A DNA stretch of 5,358 nucleotides from the NCBI GenBank assembly GCA_015711775.1, contig JACVJB010000100.1, positions 1 to 5,358 of the forward strand, written 5' to 3'. The translations under genes were made by a program, and so were the position numbers. The DNA comes from Actinomycetota bacterium. Lineage in GTDB: Bacteria; Actinomycetota; Humimicrobiia; Humimicrobiales; Humimicrobiaceae. The notes under the pieces are model-generated. The model ran no database searches, had not been told where the DNA came from, and saw only the letters and a program-made list of their open reading frames with translations. Shown piece after piece: positions 5,222 to 5,358 of this stretch. How positions within the stretch are numbered: the first letter of the stretch is position 1; every line of letters begins with the position of its first letter.

Positions 5222-5358
5222 TTAGACAGACATTGGCATAAAGGTCGTATTTTCAAGAGATTGAGCAGCAAACAATAAACAAGCTCTAATATCTTCCTCC
5301 TCCACACCATTGTATTCTTCTAAAATCTCCGCTACGGATGCACCGTGTGCCAATAGCT
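5222..5358 (-). CDS. DUF433 antitoxin (partial, N-terminus off the right edge)
   Basis: On the minus strand the frame entering from the right edge reads LLAHGASVAEILEEYNGVEE, then EDIRACLLFAAQSLEN and a short tail ending at TAA (5222-5224). This is the C-terminal half of DUF433, a small winged-helix-like protein whose typical pattern is (G)xSVxEILxxYPxLxxEDIxAAxxYAA. Proteins of this family pair with DUF5615 PIN-like toxins as antitoxins (VapB45-like). The DUF5615 gene follows 13 bases later, which supports an operon. The first half and the promoter lie outside the window. About 44 residues are visible against a usual 70-80. Confidence 0.83.
   Translation of the reverse strand, partial: LLAHGASVAEILEEYNGVEEEDIRACLLFAAQSLENTTFMPMSV

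Overview
The window is an AT-rich bacterial segment, roughly one third G+C by eye, read with the standard bacterial code. Some genes have clear Shine-Dalgarno sites and one uses a TTG start. Nothing in it fixes the taxon. The families present (PIN and DUF5615 toxins, orphan DNA methyltransferases, a SEC-C protein) are typical of accessory or defence-type regions in Gram-positives, Chloroflexi-like lineages and candidate phyla. No RNA gene, CRISPR array, insertion sequence or integrase was recognised.

Left part (1-618, minus strand): a type II toxin-antitoxin pair. A ribbon-helix-helix antitoxin is followed nine bases later by a PIN-family toxin that runs off the left edge. From 619 to 847 there is a very AT-rich divergent intergenic region with candidate promoters in both directions and three short palindromes.

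Middle (848-3234, plus strand): two DNA methyltransferases. The first is a 474-residue N4/N6 enzyme with an HPPY catalytic motif. Its C-terminal third looks like a decayed second copy of the same fold. The second is a Dam-family adenine methylase (GATC-type family) split by a frameshift in a short T run, with its AdoMet half in one frame and its DPPY half in another. No recognisable restriction endonuclease accompanies either enzyme. The Dam-like gene has an extended -10 box so close to its ATG that a leaderless transcript is likely.

Right part (3298-5358, minus strand): an unrecognised cysteine-rich 203-residue protein convergent with the Dam-like gene, then a protein ending in a SEC-C zinc motif, then a second toxin-antitoxin pair of the DUF433/DUF5615 type. 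The DUF433 antitoxin enters from the right edge. The DUF5615 toxin is cut short where its reading frame runs into the open frame of the SEC-C gene, which looks like a frameshift or a recombination junction.

Overall this looks like an accessory island: toxin-antitoxin modules at both ends, solitary methyltransferases between them, and several signs of decay or rearrangement.
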